From Cristatella mucedo (Eukaryota > Bryozoa > Phylactolaemata > Cristatellidae), in the NCBI GenBank assembly GCA_009760855.2, contig WPIO01000041.1, forward strand, positions 1,700,501 to 1,764,500: 64,000 nucleotides of DNA, given 5' to 3'. The notes under the pieces are model-generated. The model saw only the letters and a program-made list of their open reading frames with translations. It was not told the origin of the DNA and did not search any database. Positions 1-10,855 of the stretch are shown here, one piece after another (position 1 is the stretch's first letter; each line of letters begins with the position of its first letter). The position numbers and the translations under genes were made by a program.

Positions 1-94
1 TAACTTCCATTAGAGACGGTTGGCAACAAAAGCTTTCTGGCTTCATGTGTACTTACAGAAGAATATACATAGCTGTACATTCAGCTGATGAATG

Positions 95-192
95 ATTGCC
101 GCCAGGGTGACACTGCAGCTGTGCATGAAAAGTGCCTAGAAAGAGATTAAGTTCTCTGAGGGCACTGTAGAAGTGTATTATTATAATTTTTG
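95..192 (+). mobile_element. LINE A, 3' tail only
   Basis: Contains the family-A tail gtgcctagaaagagattaag, ttctctgagggcact and an ATT-rich end. It is a 5'-truncated copy with no coding part left. Confidence 0.7.
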
Positions 193-309
193 TTTTCGCA
201 GACTTCGCCACCCGAGTTGAGGTGCCGAGTGGAAGTTGTGCCCACCCTTTCGCAGAACAAGGGGCCAGAAATGATGGTTGACAGCCCTGATTTTTCCCAC
301 GGGGTTAGG

Positions 310-445
310 TTGCTGGCCATTTATAACCGAGGTCAAGATGCTCGCCGTTCACGACCGAAGTCGTGAGCTCGAGCCGCGCACGTGAAATGTCTTGATAGAG
401 ATTAATTTCTGCTAGGGAGTTGGACAAATGAATTACACGCACACG
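310..445 (+). mobile_element. SINE-2
   Basis: cgaccgaagtcgtgagctcg, agccgcgcacgtgaaatgtc and the LINE A-like end gatagagattaatttctgct. Confidence 0.55.
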
Positions 446-466
446 CACACGTACATGCACACAATC

Positions 467-470
<4 letters not shown>

Positions 471-546
<76 letters not shown>
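471..546. repeat. (AT)n microsatellite
   Basis: Nearly pure AT dinucleotide run. Confidence 0.95.
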
Positions 547-549
<3 letters not shown>

Positions 550-688
550 TATAGCCAGAGAGACAGCGAGAGAGGGTAAAAGAGACGACTCAGCTTTCTA
601 ACTCGACTGGTGGTGATAATCAAGGCAAAGCAAAGCCAATGCATCACTTCCTTGAACTATAAAGCTCGAATATGGTAGCACTCCGTAC

Positions 689-889
689 CTGCTGACAATG
701 CGGCCACAACTGCCACCGGTCCCCAGCAGATGAAGTCGGTGAACACGAGCAGAGCCATGCGCTTGGCTATGTAGGCATCACCACTGCTCCGTGCATCAGA
801 GCCTCGAACTTGCAAGAACATGCTGACGTAGCAGCACAAGACCAGTAAGAACGCACCAACATTGACGATGAGCAGAAACAATATGTAAG
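689..889 (-). CDS. LGR receptor, TM5-TM6 exon
   Basis: A 201-bp exon, phase 1 at both ends, with acceptor cttttttgttgcag-like (ttttgttgcag) and donor GCAG/gtacgg. The joined first codon (G + CT) is Ala. TM5 covers residues 1-24 (YILFLLIVNVGAF, CCYV). The third inner loop is VRGSDARSSGDAY. TM6 starts AKRMALLVFTDFICWGP. The FTDF core with Asp6.44 is a glycoprotein-hormone-receptor signature. The reading stops soon after the donor, so TM7 must be in a further exon. No NPxLY-type sequence was found on the minus strand between 1 and 688, so TM7 and the C-tail are probably outside the window. Confidence 0.93.
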
Positions 890-1019
890 CTGCAACAAAA
901 AGCCGACCATTGCTGCCTCCGCTACTCTGTATATATAACGCCTATATTCATTTGAGCCAGTCTATTTACTGCAAATGTAAACAAATGAAAAAAGGTAGAC
1001 ATATAAAAAATTAATATCT

Positions 1020-1020
<1 letters not shown>

Positions 1021-1067
<47 letters not shown>

Positions 1068-1082
1068 ATATATATATATAGG
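1021..1082. repeat. (TA)n microsatellite
   Basis: TA run with two tatg interruptions. Confidence 0.95.
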
Positions 1083-1342
1083 GAGAGAATACATATGTAC
1101 ACACACTTACATGTAAGTATATGAAAAGAGAGTTTCTACTCCGACTGAGTAGAAACATTTGCTGGCTAGAAATTGGTTGTATAGTGCCGCGAGACCAAAA
1201 CAAGTGCTGAAAAAGGTTGAAAGGATATGCATTAACAAGCAGCTCGTTTTCCATTTCTCTGGGTGAAGTTTAGTTGATTTTAGACTGCAATCGAAATTCG
1301 ATTGCACACTTTTCCTCGTTTCGCTTGGTAGCGACGCTGCCG

Positions 1343-1503
1343 TGCTGGTTGGCTCAGTGGTCAAGGTGCTTACCCCAACCAAAGTCAAAGTGAATGTATT
1401 TGATGACCAAAGGTCACGTGCTTGAGGCCATTTGCACACGTGAAGCGAATGAATAGAGATTACGTTCCTGTAAAGCACTGTGCAAATAATGATACTAATT
1501 AGT
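1343..1503 (+). mobile_element. SINE-2, long variant
   Basis: Head tggttggctcagtggtcaag (tRNA-like A box), a ~30-bp segment gaatgtatttgatgaccaaa, then the end gaatgaatagagattacgtt. Confidence 0.65.
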
Positions 1504-2250
1504 CTCTTGTGGACCCTACTACCGGCTGCTACTGCATTTGCCCAAATTCAAGAGCTACTAGGCCTTCTGGAAGAAGTGCATCTTTGAACCTGGCCTGTTT
1601 GGAATAAGTTGAGAAAATTACCTCTTGTCACAAATTCAAAACATGATCGGTGCCATCCTTTGCCACAATGAGGCGATTAATCTAGACAGGGCAACCTGAG
1701 CCACCTCAATGGCTTGTCTGAGGGGGCGAGGAGGACACCTAGATGGCTCACCATTTCAAGAATATAATTCAGCCTCGCCAAATGCAAACAGGACTGCAGT
1801 GGCTTAAAGGATTCCCTCGGTTACTCTTTTCCCTAGCAAACGAGCAAAATTGTACTATTACGTCAAAGGTAAACTCTGTGCGAACAAGCCATTAAAAATA
1901 AATAAAGCAATTTAGAAAACCAAGTTTACAATAAACTAAATCTAACTCAACTGCTAAGGGAATCTCAACACGATCCCAATGAGTAAACCAACCAGATCGT
2001 GGGTAGGAAGAAGGCAATTCTTTATATCCTACTTCGAGCCATCTTTCATTTTGCCTCATGGTCTTATACCAGGGGTAATTTGCTCATATTTCAAGACCCA
2101 GGTGGTAGGTAAATAATAATCACAAGATATTTGACTAGCATCCAAAGAGAACTTTCTTTGGAATTTTAAATTTTGTGGGAGTGGGGAATGCATTTTGATT
2201 AATGATAATATAAATCGTTTGTATAGAGCCATAAGAGAAATTTCAGACCC
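1504..2250. other. Receptor intron, no feature seen
   Basis: Between the TM1-TM4 and TM5-TM6 exons. No coding or repeat family recognised. Confidence 0.5.
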
Positions 2251-2333
2251 CTCCCCCTCTCTCGCTCTTTTTCTCTCTCTCACACTCTCTTTCACCCACT
2301 CTCGCTCTCTCTCTCTCTCTCTCGCTCTCTCTG
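2251..2333. repeat. (TC)n-rich tract
   Basis: Imperfect CT-rich run with cac and cgc interruptions. Confidence 0.9.
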
Positions 2334-2905
2334 ATGTATACTTTCCTCTTATAGGCTCCAAAATAATTAAGCAGACAAAGTGGAAGATCCCAGTGAGTGT
2401 GGTGCAGCAGCTGCTGAGGTTAATTTAGGTACCATGAGTTTTGAAAATGTACCCATTCGCAACACAGCTAACACAGAAATCGAGAGATGAACTAGCCAGC
2501 TACCGAGCCCAGACATCTTGCTGTCAGCGCATATCTGCCTGCGTTCAAAAAGTAAGCCTAGCTCGGGCATCGTCAGCTGACCTGCATCTGCCAATATTAC
2601 GGTTCCGATATGATTTTTTAGTCGTCTACCATTCTGGGGTCGTACCAGACCCCAGAGCTTTAGCATAGGGAGGCGAAAACATACGCTTATGGACGGACGT
2701 CTTCAACTTCGACTGTTTTCTCCGAAAGGTGCATGCGTAGCCTCCAATGCAAAAAAAGTGCACAGAAAGCGAAGCGTCTCGGCCAGGCGTCAGAACATGA
2801 CCGGCGGTAGCTCGCAAATGACAGGGGACTGTGCCGGATCGGCAGCGATCAAGACCTTACATTGAAACGCTAGAAGCGAAATGGGCTTCGAAGCATCGAA
2901 CGACG

Positions 2906-2907
<2 letters not shown>

Positions 2908-2984
<77 letters not shown>
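2908..2984. repeat. (GA)n microsatellite
   Basis: Pure GA run just downstream of the TM1-TM4 exon donor, in the following intron of the receptor. Confidence 0.95.
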
Positions 2985-2987
<3 letters not shown>

Positions 2988-3145
2988 GGCGATTGTTTCG
3001 GAGGGGTGAGCGGAGGACTGCAGCACAGCCAGCATCCATAGCAATCTCGAAATGCACGCCGGGGCGGGGGGGGGCCCGGGGCGCTTGATGCTGCTAGTTG
3101 CTAGCAGTTGCTGGCAGCAGCTGCCGAGTTCTGGCTCTGACTCAC

Positions 3146-3910
3146 CCTTATCCATCGGGGTGTCGTAGCGGAACGGCATGCACATGCTGGTCACTCGGTA
3201 GCTGCTCACGTCGAAGAGCGGAGCCGCAGCGATGGCCGAGCACAGGGCCCAGCCGGCGGCCATGATGACGACAGCGTGGCGCATTCGCATTCGCTTGGTG
3301 AGGTTGATGGCGTGGCTGATGGCGTACCAGCGCTCGAGCGTGATGGCGCAGAGAGTGAACACGGAGAGCTCCGCTCCAAACACGGCCAGGAAGCCCATGG
3401 CGTCGCACCAGCCGCCCTGCTGCCAGCGCTGGGCGTGGTTAAAGTACTCGCCTCGCGTCGCCGCGTCCTGGCCGCCCAGCGCCACCAGGTGGCTGACGAG
3501 CGCCAGGTCGGCGACAGCCAGGTTGGCGACGAGGAACTTGCCGACGGTGAGCGGCGCGGCCGTGGTGCCCCGCGTGCACGCTGTGAACGCGAGCACCGAC
3601 GTGTTGCCGGCGAGGGTGAGGAGGGCAACGAGCCAGAGGAGGGCACGAAGCCAGTCCGCCTCGAGCATGTCGACGCACGGGTTGAACGCGTTGGGCTCCG
3701 GCGTGCAGTCGATGCGCATGCGCCGCAGGTCCAGGTTCCAGGCTGCGTCCGAGCACTGGTCGCCGCCACCGTCTGCAGTGGGGCTGGGCTCGCCCTCATG
3801 AGCAGACGAAGGCGTGCTGGGGACCCCGCGATGCCAGTTGCCCGGCGAATCGAGTGTCGTCTGGTCGCTCGACTTCTGCGTGTTGAATCCTGCAAAGCAG
3901 TCGGCCGAGC
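3146..3910 (-). CDS. LGR receptor, hinge end and TM1-TM4 exon
   Basis: A GC-rich 765-bp exon, phase 1 at both ends. The donor is AAGG/gtgagt. The acceptor is drawn at ttggccacag, but ctgctttgcag 21 bp later (exon from 3889) has the same phase. The first ~85 codons are Ser/Pro/Gly-rich hinge ending in the pre-TM1 family signature IDCTPEPNAFNPC. Then follow TM1 (~86-110, GN motif), TM2 (~123-144, ADLAL with the conserved Asp), first outer loop with Cys168, TM3 (~168-191) ending SVFTLCAITLERW (ERW replaces DRY as in all glycoprotein-hormone receptors), TM4 (~211-232) and the second loop with Cys243, the disulphide partner. This is the class-A GPCR core of a type-A LGR, expected to signal through Gs/cAMP (family knowledge). 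Confidence 0.96.
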
Positions 3911-4649
3911 CTGTGGCCAAAGACCGCGAGGCCAAAATTGTCAATGGACCAACCGCATGCATCTTGGCATCGAACCCGTTCAGTTAGAGAGAGTCATTCT
4001 CAGGCGAAGCTGACCTGGGCAAGCTGGGGGCAAGCTGCCACTGCAGAATGCAGCAGCCTTTCGCCAAGAGGTTGGAGTCGGGACTGAAAATAATAGCTGG
4101 CTCCCTCGTGATGCAGGGCATCACGATCCGTTGCCAATTGGGGCAGGGAGGTGGGCGCAGGGGGGGGGGGGGCCAGCGATCCAAGTGACTTGAACACTAG
4201 GCAGTCTGGCCCGGGAAGCCTTGCTGCACAACTCCAACTGCTCCAGTGAGGCTCGGAGGGGGAGGGGAACAAAAAGAGCAGTGATGCAGGATTAAGGATT
4301 AATGACCCAGGATTAAGCAACTGAAGCGGTCCAACCTCAACTGTGCCCTGGTTGGCTAATCGTAAAAGAGCCACATGGGAGGCAGTGTAGTAGGTGGGTT
4401 CTCTGGTGGGTTCCAGGAGGCCAGATACGGCTTGTTGCCTCGAGAATGTAGTAGGTCCAAGCACGCCTATACCGTGCATGCTACTAAACCCTCGGCTATT
4501 GCATCTGAAGATTCGCACAGCACCCGAACTGAGATTCCATTATCTTTGAGTTTTAAGCAAGCAACCTACTACTATAGTTATTGCAATGAGTGGCTGCAGT
4601 GATCGTCAGTGCAGCCATACACTGGGCCTCTGAGAAGCACCCGTCGCTA

Positions 4650-5085
4650 CAGTGATGTGATGCAGCTCCGGCTGTAACTCCACTAAGCCAAAAAAACTAA
4701 ATGGGCAGTTTGGCAGGAGAGTTTCGTATAGCGCACTCACAGCTTAAGCAGCTTGCGGTACGCATTCGGTAGCCCACAGATTTCATCGCACGCAAAAAAG
4801 AGAAAGTGGGAAGGATAGCTGAGTCAGTAGAGAGATCGGGGTAGTAAGTAGCATGGGAGTAGCAGCTTAGGACGGCTGGAAAGGCCGTGCTGTAGTCAGC
4901 TGGAAGAGAGTAGACGTCGTTGAGCAAGAATTGTGGATATGAGTTTCGCAATCTAGGACCTGCAGAGCAAAAGCTTCTATTCGCAACGGTTTGAAAGCCG
5001 AGGAAAGAAACTATTAATTCATTCTCCGCAGAGGAGTCGGGCGCATGAGGAGACTGAAGCTGATGCAGCAGTTCAGCTGCTACAC
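4650..5085 (-). mobile_element. LINE B, 3' part
   Basis: Second LINE family. A (GTGAT)-like end is followed on the minus strand by SVGYRMRTASCLSCECAI-type sequence, FPAVLSCYSHATYY and the coding block before it. It shares over 300 bp with copies at 8.4, 18.5, 26.3, 27.0 and 51.7 kb. The protein resembles the C-terminus of CR1/L2-type reverse transcriptases but differs from family A. Confidence 0.65.
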
Positions 5086-7389
5086 AAGCAGCTATGGGCG
5101 GCTGCAGCTACAGGCAAATGCAGCAAGCAAGTGCCTACTGCCAGAGAACGCGACAAATCGCACTGATTCGTTAGACCTCCGATCCAGTCCAATACCCTCA
5201 GGCAGCCGGTGGCTGACGAGCTAAATTGCCTATTTCAAAACCATTTCTAATTCCCTATATCAAAACTTCTCGTCTGCCCGTCGCACTCACATGACTCAAC
5301 TATTAGCACAGCACTCAATTGACGAGTCTCTCGTAAGCTTCTTCACCCATATGACTAAGAAGGGTCCAATGTGCAGGCAAACTAGGTCGGGAATGTCTGG
5401 GTGAAAGCTACTAGACATGCTGTCGATAAAGGTCATGGGTCGCCACAGCAAGCTGACTAATATTTGCTCGTCTGCTTGGCAGCCTAATTGACTGCTTGGA
5501 GTAAATGACCGAATTTTTATACCGAGGATTGGGTCCTTTTGACTGCTTCCCTTGCACTTGTCTGCGTAGCAACTATGACTCTCAACCTTTGCTCTGTATT
5601 TGTCAGGCATCTTCGAGGATTGGTATCGTTGAGTGATTTGTGCTTGTTCGCTCTGTAGATCTCAAGCTCAGGAGCTGCTACAGAGCGTATCTCATTAAGA
5701 GCTGCATTAAAGTAGAATCGAAGCCCAGTATAATTTATTTTCGGTAACAGTTATATAAATTAAAAGCGATCGTCTCTCGATAGTTAACGGAGCCTTCTTG
5801 AAAATTTCCCCCAATCACTGCAGAGCAGCCATCATAGACGGCTGCACCAGCGGATGAGCTGGTACAATTGAGTCCAACGAAACTGCCACCACGAAGCGGA
5901 CGCGATTCTCGATCCCCTAGAATTTCCATTGGTCACAAGAGAAGGTGAATAATGACATGATGGTAAGTAAGATTAGGGATTCGAGTGAGCAGAAAAGTCT
6001 ATTTAGAGGCAAGGCAGCAAGAGATGCCATGCAGGTGGGGAGCAATCATTGAAATTAAAAGCAGTCGTCCGCTTGAGTTTCAGTCACCTGTAGATTGCAC
6101 TAGGAATACAAGAGCAGTGCGCTGGCTGCCAGGCGTTCTGCTTGCGCTCGCTAACAGCAAAGCAGAAGCTACGATTAGCTGGCAAAGCATGCAAGAGTGT
6201 GGCGAATTCGCTGTTCAAGTGACCGCATGAAGTTATAGCAGACTGCTATACCGACGTATAGCTAGAGTTATTTTAATTATTATCATTAGACGAAGAAAGG
6301 AGAAGAGCGGTCTCTCGCCATGGTGAGCAGAGCCGGGTTTCAAGATTCCGGAGGGATGAAAGAAGGCAGAGGATGAATGAACGATATTCTAGTAGCTGCT
6401 AAATGCTAAATTATCGCCGATCCATCAATGTCTCTGCTGGCGAACCTTCCAGCGACGGCTTTTGCCGATCCGTTGCTGATCCTTGTTTTTAGGGGTGCTT
6501 AGACAAGCTCAATAAATGACACCGTTAAGCGACTAACAACTTTCAATATCGACTAGTAAAATTTCGAAAAAAGAATTCTCTCGCAGCCGCGAGTTACTTG
6601 TGTAGGTCAGTGAGTGGTTTACTAGCCCTTGAGTATATCCAGGCGCTATTGCAGTGAAAAAGCGATTCCGTATTCCCGGCATTCTTCGCTCCAGAAGGCT
6701 TGCAAATGCTAAAGAGTTCCAAATGTACTGTTTTGCCAACTGACTTGCACCGGCTGACTTTTACAAAAAAACTCGGCCAGCCATGCACAGTGACTACTGA
6801 TAATAGCGATGGCAAAAGTAAGCTCTGCCAAAGTGGAAAGGAGTGCACCCGGTTCTTGATGAAATTTTGACCTTTGTGTTATAGTGCAAAACTCAAAAGT
6901 ATAAGTTGTAATACTTTCACGGCCACGTAATCAACGTCATCAGGAACAGTGCAGACAATCGGAGGCGAAGCTAAGGGCAAATGGAAGCTAAGCAACAGAA
7001 ATTAAATTCTGCATGTTGCGTGACGAAAAACGATCGTTTTCTGTTTTTTGAGATGGCCACCAAAAGGCAGAACCAGGATTTTCATTTAGGGGGCAAGACC
7101 TACGAGATTTGTATGACCGGTGGATATCTGCAAGTAATAAAAAATTACGGCGCGAATTTAGAGATTGTAATAGACAAGAACTCTTAAGCGCTTGCTGGTC
7201 GAGTGGAAGTAGGACACAATTTCGTCATTGGCGACGATCAGGGGGGGGGCGTAAAAAAAAATGGAGGGGCCAGGTAACCGCCGAGCATTGGGAAACGCCC
7301 TCCTTGACACCCACGCCACGTACCCCTCTGCGGTCACCTTGGTCAGGTCTCTGCATCCAAGAATGAGTACAAGTCCGACACATACTTTG
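5086..7389. other. Receptor intron, no feature seen
   Basis: Short open frames on both strands without similarity to any family I know; no splice-supported exon found. Confidence 0.5.
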
Positions 7390-7530
7390 GGTCTGCAAAG
7401 GCGTTGATAAAGGTCAAGGTGAATGTATTTGACGGCCCAGGTCGGTCATGGTCCACGTGGCTTATGAAAAGCGAATGTGAAGCGCCTGAATTGAGATTAA
7501 GTCCTCTTAAGGGCAATATAAATGACTTAT
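7390..7530 (+). mobile_element. SINE-2, long variant
   Basis: gcgttgataaaggtcaaggt, gaatgtatttgacggccc, and the tail ttgagattaagtcctcttaa. Confidence 0.6.
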
Positions 7531-7549
7531 ATATATATATATATATCGT

Positions 7550-7960
7550 ATTTTATCGTCCATAAGCCCCCAAATGTTTTAACCAATTTCATGGAGAAAA
7601 ATTTATTTATTCAATGACTAAATGAACTGTACAATATTAAGACTCATAGTAATCACTCATGTCACTATCGCTATACTCTATATCGGGAAAAGTGATGACA
7701 CCCTCTTCATCTTCCTTGTTCATATCACAGGCTTTAAATTTTTTGGAAACTTCCTTATCAGCGTCACTGTCCTCGCCACTCTCTTCATAGGCGACGTCCT
7801 CTTTAGTTACCTCAATTGCATTTGAAATCCCGCGCTTCTTGAAAACTCTTAATAAAACAGCCTATAAAACGCTTTTTGGCAACCATTTAATTTTTATTGA
7901 CTGGCATTCAAAGTAGTGACGTTGTTTAGCTCAATAGGAAAGCGAAAAGATTAGTCTTCC
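7550..7960 (-). mobile_element. pogo/Tigger-like DNA transposon remnant (transposase C-terminus)
   Basis: On the minus strand, ending at a stop at 7637-7639, the frame reads FKKRGISNAIEVTKEDV, then an acidic tail with YSDSDMSDYYES. Tigger/pogo-type DDE transposases end with KKCGISNALDGTEDD followed by acidic residues (recalled), so this is the extreme C-terminus of such a protein. Just upstream (minus strand, around 7850) the frame is interrupted: FIKSF is in one frame and KKRGISNA in the next, and stops occur beyond. The copy is broken and only the last ~70 codons are legible. Element ends were not identified. Confidence 0.55.
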
Positions 7961-8075
7961 ATATATTAGCTCCCTTTCCATTAACAGACCCCAAATTTTG
8001 GGAAAAAAGAAAGGGGCATATACACGGGAAAATAGGGTGTATACATATATATTTCATTTGTATATACTACACACG

Positions 8076-8292
<217 letters not shown>

Positions 8293-8391
8293 TAACGATA
8301 GTCGGCGCTGCTCCAAACTATTGTACTTCGCTTCTGTGCTAGCTGCTCAGCCGTAAGACAGCTCATTAGTGACCGGTTTCGTAGTTAACTA

Positions 8392-8800
8392 TCCGCAAGG
8401 CCCGCCATGGCTTGGCTCCTTCATACTTAGCTGAACGACTGCATCAGTTTTAGCCGAACCTTTAGCTTCAGATCCTCTATGGTCACTAAATTAGCTGTTC
8501 CATTCATCCGCTTAAAGATCGTTGGCCACAGAAGCTTTGGCTCTCCAAGTCCTAGACTTTGGAACTCATTTCTAAAATTCTCAGGCACTATAATTTTCTC
8601 TCCTGCTGCCGACTGTGGCATATTCTTTCCGGCAGCCCGGAGCTGCTAATTCAATGCTCCTGAGTTCATCGACTGACTTTGTGACTCAGCTGTGCTCTCA
8701 CTTTTTCTAGGTTTTGCGAGATAAAGTCTGTGGCTACCATATGCATACCCAAAGCCACTCAGGGTATCACGTGTGCTACAGAAAACGTTCACCGGAAACA
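8392..8800 (+). mobile_element. LINE B, 3' part
   Basis: The plus strand reads, with frame breaks, as PPWLGSFIL, then LATEALALQVLDFGTHF and the shared 3' region as far as ctaccatatgcatacccaaa. Confidence 0.65.
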
Positions 8801-9955
8801 CACAGTCTTTTGGGCTTTGTAGAGGTACACGTGATAAAAAATCGCACTAAATTAGCTATAAAGTATGCGATTACGTGCAGCCACATCTTAAAAAGAATTT
8901 TCCGAGACAAACTAGCAGCAAAGACCGGAAGCAGCCACAAAAATTGCCACGAAAACTTCGTGCTGCGCCGATCGTTCCCTGACTTTGCTCTTCCACTGAC
9001 CCTCCATCCATGATTTGACCATGCAAACCCATGGTAGCTAACACTCTCGGTGAGTTTTCATCTCTGACTTAACGGTATTGGCGGTATTCAGATATTGGTA
9101 AAACTATATTGGCGTCGCCAATGGCTGCTACTGTGGTAACTGCTGACCTGCTATCATCGCTTCGAGGCTTTGGCTCAGTCGTTGGGTCGAGAGGAGGCAC
9201 GACTTCAGGGAATAGCATGGCTAGGTGTGCCCTGTGCTGCTGGCCCAAGGACATCAGTTCATGAGCCGCTACTGTAGGGCGCTGGTAACAAAATGGATGA
9301 AGCAGAGCCGAAAAGCTATTGAACACTTCGCCTTCTTGATGTGAGCTTCCCGTGTCGATCTGACGTTTAGGCACATTATTGCAGCCAGCCAGCTCTTTTG
9401 GTCTGGTTAAAGTAGGGCCAGGGCTGGCTTATTTAGATTTTTCTATGCAATCGAGGCTTTCTGAAGGATTATTAGATCTTGCTTCGCTCATTCTGTCTAC
9501 TGGTGAGCAGAGCCACATAAACGTGCAATAGCTATGCGGACGTCAGTGCGAAAATATAAAGCCGAGCGAACCAACAGGTCACTGTGGCCGTCTCGCTAAT
9601 CCGAGGGAACGCCTCAATAGAGCTGCAGCTGCAGCAGCTCATTGAGCCAGGAGGCGGGAATGCTAATCGTAGAATTAACTCCTGGGGCTGCCATCTGGAC
9701 GCCGCATGCGTCGGTTCCCAATCTCTTGTCACCCTAGCGATTCTTCGCTAGGTCATATCTGATGAGTAGCCGCATGTTGCACGTGGCATTCAGGCCGAAG
9801 CACCAGGACCGAGTGCACAGAAAAGGGGAACCCACCTGATTGCCGTAAGAAAGAGGCCTTTCAAGATGAGAATGCAGCCTCTGTTCTAACCCAGCCAATC
9901 AACTGGCTCGCCATGAAGAGCCAGCCATCTTGTACGTAGAGACTTCTAGCCTTAC
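8801..9955. other. Receptor intron, no feature seen
   Basis: Unique sequence between LINE B and the hinge exon. A 100-codon plus-strand frame at 8714-9013 begins inside LINE B and is not recognised. Confidence 0.45.
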
Positions 9956-10175
9956 CTCCCCATACGCCGCCTGAGTAGTAAGCTCCAAAGATGCCCTGGC
10001 GTGCACTCATGCTGAGTAGCCGCCGTAACCGGTGGTCTCCGTCGCTGTTCCAATTCCCAGAGAAGACCGTACTACTCGGGTCGGTCGCTAGCTCAACAGT
10101 CTGCCGGCTGTCGAGGTCAGACGTCGACGAACCTGCGACCTTGGAGCAGCGGAGAGCCTCCTTTTTTCGCTTTAC
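9956..10175 (-). CDS. LGR receptor, hinge exon
   Basis: A 220-bp exon of 73 codons, phase 0 in and phase 1 out. It has a strong acceptor (ttttgcttttag) and donor (GGGGAG/gtaagg). It begins with a basic stretch and a cysteine (KRKKEALRC), then Ser/Thr/Asp-rich sequence, RLRRLLSMSARQG and YYSGGVWG. I do not recognise a domain. Its place between the CCAF exon and the transmembrane exon, and its matching phases on both sides, identify it as the variable hinge. In the family this linker relays hormone binding to the helical bundle and is poorly conserved. Two dibasic clusters could be processing sites; that is inference. Confidence 0.75.
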
Positions 10176-10336
10176 CTAAAAGCAAAACCGACCAGGTCGT
10201 ATCTTATAGCTGGACGCGAGGACTCTGTGTTCGGCGGCGGCAGCGGCGAGAACCCGAGACTTGTGGAGCGTTGCGCAGGTCGTCGTTCTGTCGCTCAGTC
10301 GCGATACTGTAGTGAAAGGACGCGTGGTGTTCGTGA

Positions 10337-10627
10337 GAGCTTCCGCAGCGATTAATAAATGCTACTGCAAGCTCAGCGAACAGAGAAGAGAATGATCTGG
10401 ATGTCAAAACGGGTAACACCAACGCGGTGTCACTACTTGCTCTAGAGGAGATGGAGAAATTAGCTAGGGAAGATGACATTGAAGAGGACATTGATGACAC
10501 CACGACTCTGCTTTTGGCTCGGCTGCTTTGCATTTTCAGCTCCCACAGGCGCGTGCAGGTGCTGATAGTTTCTGGCAATTTCTTCCCTCGGAAAGACTTC
10601 AATGTCAATAGAAAAAAGCGCCAGTGA
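10337..10627 (+). CDS. Unassigned open frame, possible exon or transposase fragment
   Basis: An open plus-strand frame of 96 codons ending in a stop, inside the receptor intron between the hinge and CCAF exons. It reads like protein: SLLALEEMEKLAREDD, then IEEDIDDTTTLLLARLL and a basic tail. No start codon lies at its beginning. An acceptor (agcttccgcag at 10348) and a donor (GTGCAG/gtgctg at 10558) would make a 210-bp exon. The acidic Leu-rich segment followed by Arg-rich sequence loosely resembles the N-terminus of PIF/Harbinger transposases; this is a weak impression. The opposite strand is also open, so the coding strand is uncertain. Confidence 0.3.
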   Translation, partial: ELPQRLINATASSANREENDLDVKTGNTNAVSLLALEEMEKLAREDDIEEDIDDTTTLLLARLLCIFSSHRRVQVLIVSGNFFPRKDFNVNRKKRQ

Positions 10628-10855
10628 AACACCTACGCTGACTAAAATCTGCTATGTAATTAGGTACAGGGAGTTCCTCTCGGTGCCAGGCTCGATGGCC
10701 AGCTTTGAGAAATGCGCTCCTTATAAGGCGCGAAAGGAATACAAAAAGTAATTGCCAGTTACATAAAAACTATATAATGACATTTATAATATACATTCGT
10801 GCATCAAAGATGGTTGCTGCAGTCTTAGCAAAAAACACCGGTTCACTAGACTTGC

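Noticed and set aside
3232-4013. Long plus-strand open frames of 189 and 245 codons
   Set aside because: They are shadows of the GC-rich receptor exon on the other strand; Arg/Ala/Pro-rich with no family similarity.
10204-10632. 142-codon minus-strand open frame next to the hinge exon
   Set aside because: Ser-rich composition is what the reverse of an acidic plus-strand frame produces. The hinge exon has its own strong acceptor at 10175, so no read-through is needed.
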